Assembly (NCBI GenBank): GCA_934183185.1 | Contig: CAKPSO010000036.1 | Location: 1-10,049 of the forward strand | Length of the DNA stretch: 10,049 bases | Source of the DNA: an uncultured Bacilli bacterium | Lineage (GTDB): Bacteria > Bacillota_I > Bacilli_A > RF39 > UBA660 | Direction of reading: 5' to 3' | Shown here: piece by piece, positions 6,777 to 10,049 of the stretch | How positions within the stretch are numbered: the first letter of the stretch is position 1 | Layout: each line of letters starts with the position of its first letter | Notes under the pieces: model-generated | Told to the model about the DNA's origin: nothing | The model's input: the letters and a program-made list of their open reading frames with translations, nothing else | Database searches by the model: none | Position numbers and translations under genes: made by a program

Positions 6777-7160
6777 CTATAGGAAAAAAGTAGGACTAGA
6801 AGAATTAGTATTAACTGTATTATTAATGTTACTATCTTCGCTAGATATATTAGAATATGCATTATTACTATTATTATAGTTATTATACTTGTTACTACTA
6901 TTTTTATTACTAGTATCAGTATCTCTAACAGCACCCATTACTCTAAACATAGTTTTAGCATTATTAACTATTGGCTTAACTTGATAAAAAATGGGAATAG
7001 CCTGATTAATAACATTTAAAGTCTTACCAGCTGAATTCAAAAAATTACCAAAATTAAAGTTATGAAATAAACCTTTAATACCTAAACCAGCTTTACCAAC
7101 ACCACTAGCAGTTTGATAAGCTTGAAACATATAGGGATTATAAAAACCATTTTGAAACAT
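6777..7160 (-). CDS. YqfQ/VrrA-like protein
   Basis: This is a 127-residue protein in three parts. An aromatic, glycine-containing N-terminus (MFQNGFYNPYMFQAY) is followed by a conserved-looking core (KTLNVINQAIPIFYQVKPIVNNAKTMFRVMG, about residues 46-76). The tail is low in complexity, rich in Asn and Ser. The core resembles the block (Q-x-P...Y-x-P-x-V-x-N) of the YqfQ/VrrA family in Bacillus, whose members are linked to spores; this assignment is by eye. No signal peptide or membrane helix is clear. An ATG at 7166 directly abuts the ribosome binding site AAAGGAGGG (7174-7167 region), so the second ATG at 7160, with 6-base spacing, is preferred. It is convergent with thrS and divergent from the pilus operon. 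Confidence 0.7.
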   Translation of the reverse strand: MFQNGFYNPYMFQAYQTASGVGKAGLGIKGLFHNFNFGNFLNSAGKTLNVINQAIPIFYQVKPIVNNAKTMFRVMGAVRDTDTSNKNSSNKYNNYNNSNNAYSNISSEDSNINNTVNTNSSSPTFFL

Positions 7161-7180
7161 AGGCATCCCTCCTTTACTGT

Positions 7181-7210
7181 ATTATATGATAATATAAAAA
7201 AAAGTTTAAA
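7181..7210 (-). promoter_or_regulatory. Putative promoter of the YqfQ-like gene
   Basis: On the minus strand TTTAAA (7210-7205) is followed after 18 bp by a perfect TATAAT (7186-7181), leaving a short leader to the ribosome binding site. The -35 match is weak (4 of 6) and palindromic, shared with the divergent promoter. Confidence 0.55.
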
Positions 7211-7233
7211 AAAAGTAATGTTTATGTTATACT
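7205..7233 (+). promoter_or_regulatory. Putative promoter of the pilus-type operon
   Basis: TTTAAA (7205-7210), a 17-bp spacer and TATACT (7228-7233), with an upstream TGT giving an extended -10. Transcription would start near 7240, about 30 bases before ATG 7270. Confidence 0.6.
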
Positions 7234-7269
7234 AATATCAGTAAGAATAGAAAAGTAGGTGCGTGTGTA

Positions 7270-8718
7270 ATGAACATATTTATAGCGGTATACCATGTAG
7301 TAAGAGATATCATTCATTTTCCTATTACTTTGGTAGAATTAATTAACAAAAAGAAGATAGAAAAAAATAGAAAAGAAGAGGAACAATCTCGTAAATTATT
7401 AAAAGAAACATTAGAAAATTCAACTTCATTAGCTGGAGATAACGCTGAAGAAATACTAGAAGATGTAACTAATGATGATAAAGATGGAAAAAGTGATCTA
7501 TTAACTTTCAATTATGTAGTTAAAAATGATATTGGTCAAGAAATAAAAAGTTCATTTGATGCTAAAAGTGCTAGTGAAGTAGAGGCTTTCCTTACTAATG
7601 AAGGTTATCAAGTAGTTAGCATTGAATTAAAAAAGAAAAGTTTCTTAGATTTAGAAGTTAACCTATTTGGTACTAAGATGCGTTCTGGAGAACTAAGCTT
7701 TGCTTTAACCCAATTATCAACCTACATAAAAGCAGGTATTCCTCTAATAGATTCAGTACGTATTCTAGCTAAACAATCTACTAAACCAGCCAAGAGAAAA
7801 GTATATGAAAAAATAGTTTTTGATTTAGTAGCTGGTGAAAGTTTTAGTAAAGCTTTAGAAAATCAAAGTAATGTATTTCCAAGATTATTAATTAATATGG
7901 TTAAAGCATCTGAGTTAACTGGTGATTTAACAGCTACCCTAGATGAAATGAGTGACTATTATACTTCCATTGAAGAAACAAAGAAACAGATGATATCAGC
8001 ATTGACTTATCCTACTATAGTCTTTATTTTAGCCATAATAGTAGTAGCATTCTGTTTAATATGGGTAGTACCTAACTTTATATCTATGTTTGCTGATGTA
8101 GAAGCAGAATTACCATTAATAACCAAAATAACGGTAGCAGCAAGTAATTTTATGTCTAAGTATTATATAATCATTTTAGTAGTATTAATTATAGCTATAG
8201 TCTCATATATAGCTGCATATAAGAATATTAAATCATTCCGTAAAACTATGCAAACATTTAATATGAAATTACCAGTAATAGGTAAAATAATTATTTATAA
8301 TGAAGTTACTATGTTTACTAAGACATTTGCCCAATTACTAAATCATAGTGTTCATATTACTGATAGTATGGCTATTCTATCTAAGATAACTAATAATGAA
8401 ATATATAAAGAAATAATAGCTAATACGCTTAATACTCTAAGTAAAGGTGGTAAAATATCAGAATCATTTAGAGGGCAATGGGCTTTCCCAGTAGTTGCTT
8501 ACGAAATGTTAGTAACTGGTGAATCAACTGGTCAATTAGGATTAATGATGGATAAAGTAGCAACTCATTATAGTAATCTACATAAAAATGCTGTAACTCA
8601 AGTAAAAAGTTTAATTGAACCGTTAACTATATGCTTACTTGCATTTGCAGTTGGATTTATCTTACTATCAATAGTTATCCCAATGTTTGATTTATATAAT
8701 GCAGTAGGTGGAATGTAA
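7270..8718 (+). CDS. pilC: Type II secretion F / PilC-family inner-membrane platform protein
   Basis: This 482-residue polytopic membrane protein belongs to the family that couples the assembly ATPase to pilin extrusion (PilC, GspF, ComGB). After an N-terminal extension (1-75) with an amphipathic start and a Lys/Glu-rich stretch comes the usual leading element (LTFNYVVKNDIGQEI..., about 78-122). The first T2SSF domain (about 140-265) includes LSTYIKAGIPLIDSV and the LTGDL turn. The second (about 345-470) has the parallel LLNHSVHITDSM and GESTGQLGLMM. Membrane helices are at about 249-268, 298-318 and 448-474. The start is fixed by AGGTG (7257-7261), 8 bases upstream. It is the first gene of a three-gene operon and its stop overlaps the next start by one base. 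Whether the system is a type IV pilus, competence pseudopilus or secretion pseudopilus cannot be told without the ATPase and major pilin. Confidence 0.92.
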   Translation: MNIFIAVYHVVRDIIHFPITLVELINKKKIEKNRKEEEQSRKLLKETLENSTSLAGDNAEEILEDVTNDDKDGKSDLLTFNYVVKNDIGQEIKSSFDAKSASEVEAFLTNEGYQVVSIELKKKSFLDLEVNLFGTKMRSGELSFALTQLSTYIKAGIPLIDSVRILAKQSTKPAKRKVYEKIVFDLVAGESFSKALENQSNVFPRLLINMVKASELTGDLTATLDEMSDYYTSIEETKKQMISALTYPTIVFILAIIVVAFCLIWVVPNFISMFADVEAELPLITKITVAASNFMSKYYIIILVVLIIAIVSYIAAYKNIKSFRKTMQTFNMKLPVIGKIIIYNEVTMFTKTFAQLLNHSVHITDSMAILSKITNNEIYKEIIANTLNTLSKGGKISESFRGQWAFPVVAYEMLVTGESTGQLGLMMDKVATHYSNLHKNAVTQVKSLIEPLTICLLAFAVGFILLSIVIPMFDLYNAVGGM

Positions 8719-9482
8719 TGAGTAATATAATGGAGTTAATCGTATTTTTTATAATAGGAATAGTATTAGGTTCTTTCTACAATGTAGTAGGTTATCGCTT
8801 ACCTCAAGGTGAGTCAATAATAAAGCCTAAATATTCCTATTGTCCTAACTGTCATAGTAGGTTAAAATGGTATGAATTAATCCCTATACTATCTTATATA
8901 ATTCAATTAGGTAAATGTAGACATTGCCATAATAAAATATCATTTTCTTACCCTATGGTTGAATTATTAACTGGTATTATGTTTGCAGTATCATTTTATT
9001 CCTTTGGCTATTCTTATAATTTAATAATAGCTTTAGTTTTATCTTCTTTATTTAGTATAGTAATTGTAAGTGATGTTAACTTTCTAATTATACCAGATGA
9101 AGTAACTATAATATCAGCTATTATTATAATGATAGCTAAATTCCTAGATAATGGTATCATAGGTGGATTAAAAGCTATTGGTAGTGGTATTTTACTATTT
9201 ACTGTCATGTACTTAATTATGCTACTTGGTAACTTTATGTTTAAAAAGGAAAGTCTAGGAGGAGCAGATATTAAGTTAATGTTTGTAGCTGGATTAGCTC
9301 TAGGACCTATATTAGGTTTCTTAGTAATATTTGTCTCAAGTATATTAGCTCTACCTATATCGTTATTAATATATGTATTGGATAGAGAACATATAATACC
9401 ATTTGGACCATTTATAGTAGCTGCTATGTTAATTTTATTTTTATTAAAGATTGATTTAAATACGTTTATAAGTTTATTTTAA
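8718..9482 (+). CDS. pilD: Prepilin peptidase (PilD/ComC family, A24)
   Basis: This 254-residue, multi-helix membrane aspartyl protease removes the prepilin leader and methylates the new N-terminus. The methyltransferase part contains two CxxC pairs (C42/C45 and C67/C70), the zinc-type knuckle common in bifunctional PilD/ComC enzymes. Catalytic aspartates are D119 in SDVNFLIIPDE and D184 in LGGADIKLM. The usual GxGD is GGAD here, a conservative change seen at a variable position. At least six hydrophobic segments alternate with short loops. The ATG at 8718 shares its A with the upstream TAA (TAATG), with AGGTGGA (8706-8712) at 5 bases; ATG 8730 is an alternative. It presumably processes the pilin-like protein encoded next. 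Confidence 0.93.
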   Translation: MSNIMELIVFFIIGIVLGSFYNVVGYRLPQGESIIKPKYSYCPNCHSRLKWYELIPILSYIIQLGKCRHCHNKISFSYPMVELLTGIMFAVSFYSFGYSYNLIIALVLSSLFSIVIVSDVNFLIIPDEVTIISAIIIMIAKFLDNGIIGGLKAIGSGILLFTVMYLIMLLGNFMFKKESLGGADIKLMFVAGLALGPILGFLVIFVSSILALPISLLIYVLDREHIIPFGPFIVAAMLILFLLKIDLNTFISLF

Positions 9483-9492
9483 GAGGTGTCTT

Positions 9493-9960
9493 ATGAAAAA
9501 TGAAAAAGGTTTAACTAGATTAGGTTTAATTATTATTATTGTGTTAATGATTGTTGTGATATTTGCTTTAGTGTATTATTTTGGTAATCAAAAAAAGAGG
9601 AATTTTATTACTGAAGCAAAGGAATATATATCAGATGTTAGATCATTAATAACTAGTGATTCTATTATTGCCCCTGATACATATGATGAAAAAGTAGTTA
9701 TTTCAATTAGTCAAATAAATCCAGATAAGAGACTAACTAAGTCTGCTTTTGGCGGTAATTTAGTAAAGGAAAAGAGCTATATAATCATAAAGAATGCTGG
9801 TACTGAGTATCAACCTAAGTATGAGTATTATATAGCATTAGCAGATGATAAAGGAAATTGTGTTGAGTTAACTGAAGAATCTAAATTAAACCGTAATTTA
9901 GTTACAACTGAATGCAAAATAGATGAGTATGCAGAAACAGGTGCAGCCTACATCGAATAA
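9493..9960 (+). CDS. Type IV pilin-like (minor pseudopilin-like) protein without Glu5
   Basis: This 155-residue protein has a class III (prepilin) leader, MKNEKG, then LTRLG and a single hydrophobic helix to about residue 30. Cleavage after G6 would leave a mature protein starting L-T-R-L-G. The position normally held by the conserved Glu5 is Gly11 of the precursor. The C-terminal domain is soluble, and its only cysteines, C123 and C141, could form the disulfide loop typical of pilin D-regions. The gene follows the prepilin peptidase by 10 bases with GAGGTG (9484-9489) as ribosome binding site, so it is the third gene of the operon. Loss of Glu5 is known for tip-located minor pseudopilins of the GspK type, so I infer a minor rather than a major pilin. 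No terminator is visible after its stop. Confidence 0.8.
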   Translation: MKNEKGLTRLGLIIIIVLMIVVIFALVYYFGNQKKRNFITEAKEYISDVRSLITSDSIIAPDTYDEKVVISISQINPDKRLTKSAFGGNLVKEKSYIIIKNAGTEYQPKYEYYIALADDKGNCVELTEESKLNRNLVTTECKIDEYAETGAAYIE

Positions 9961-10049
9961 GTGTACATTTCCCCGGGAATTTGTCAACCTTTTGGACCAC
10001 TTTTAGAGGGGGTATCAGCGTAAGCTGCAAGATTTTTCAAAATCATTTG
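9961..10049. mobile_element. Possible edge of an insertion element
   Basis: G+C rises to about 42% (37 of 89 bases), against about 30% elsewhere, starting right after the pilin stop codon. The segment opens with GTGTACATTTCCCCGGGAA, which includes the near-palindrome TTCCCCGGGAA, and then TTTTGGACCACTTTT. On the minus strand a frame is open from the window edge to a TGA at 9986-9984 and could be the end of a transposase-type gene (…LAAYADTPSKSGPKG). The layout (reverse-strand gene end, short gap, terminal motif) suits an IS end, possibly IS21-like, but the element is cut by the window and no family can be assigned. Confidence 0.35.
9984..10049 (-). CDS. Possible C-terminal end of an unidentified gene (partial)
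   Basis: Twenty-one codons are open on the minus strand from the window edge to the TGA at 9986-9984, ending LAAYADTPSKSGPKG. The composition is unlike the neighbouring AT-rich genes. The stretch is too short for an assignment and may be chance. Confidence 0.25.
   Translation of the reverse strand, partial: QMILKNLAAYADTPSKSGPKG

Noticed and set aside
6707..6934. Second minus-strand frame overlapping the YqfQ-like gene
   Set aside because: Ile/Leu-rich shadow of the Asn/Ser-rich tail; it crosses the two-way terminator and the 3' end of thrS.
7314..7511. Minus-strand frame inside the PilC gene
   Set aside because: Antisense to confident coding sequence, with no start signals.
9014..9208. 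Minus-strand frame inside the prepilin peptidase gene
   Set aside because: Antisense to confident coding sequence; no ribosome binding site or family resemblance.
1..10049. Mollicute code (TGA as Trp)
   Set aside because: Trp is encoded by TGG in the recognised genes, none needs TGA read-through, and they end normally under the standard code.

Overview
The window is AT-rich (roughly 30% G+C by eye) and reads as chromosome from a low-G+C Bacillota, most likely an uncultured gut member of the Bacilli (RF39 / Erysipelotrichia-like). The reasons are a DnaI-type helicase loader, a T-box in front of thrS, a YqfQ/VrrA-like protein, Shine-Dalgarno sites matching AAGGAGGTGAT, and Rpn-family nuclease remnants. 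The standard bacterial code fits: Trp is TGG, and no gene needs TGA read-through. The exact taxon cannot be fixed from this sequence.

Left part (1-1311). Two successive copies of the C-terminal end of an Rpn/PD-(D/E)XK-type protein lie 366 bp apart, and the second has lost its N-terminus. They end in a terminator whose 3' arm doubles as the -35 region of a strong promoter. That promoter drives a single-gene unit for a membrane-anchored extracellular protein of unknown function, closed by a hairpin that spans its own stop codon.

Middle (1320-6776). dnaI and an RNase II/R-family gene form a tight pair. The RNB protein is unusual: it has a long helical N-terminus in place of the OB-fold domains, no S1 domain, and one catalytic-site Asp replaced by Glu. 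A promoter buried in its last codons starts a T-box leader with a Thr specifier candidate (ACT), a TGGT-containing antiterminator and a strong terminator. Behind it lies what looks like one gene broken by two frameshifts, then thrS, encoding a threonyl-tRNA synthetase that lacks the usual TGS domain. The dnaI-to-thrS neighbourhood is also seen in Bacillus.

Right part (6743-10049). A perfect 12-bp hairpin serves thrS and a convergent YqfQ-like gene as a two-way terminator. That gene and a type IV pilus/competence-type operon appear to be transcribed divergently from promoters sharing one palindromic -35. The operon encodes an inner-membrane platform protein (PilC/GspF/ComGB), a prepilin peptidase (PilD/ComC) and a pilin-like protein without the usual Glu5. 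The assembly ATPase and major pilin are not in the window. The last ~90 bases are markedly richer in G+C and look like the edge of a mobile element.

No complete new defence or mobile system is visible. The most unusual items are the RNB protein architecture, the broken gene between the T-box and thrS, and the TGS-less ThrRS.
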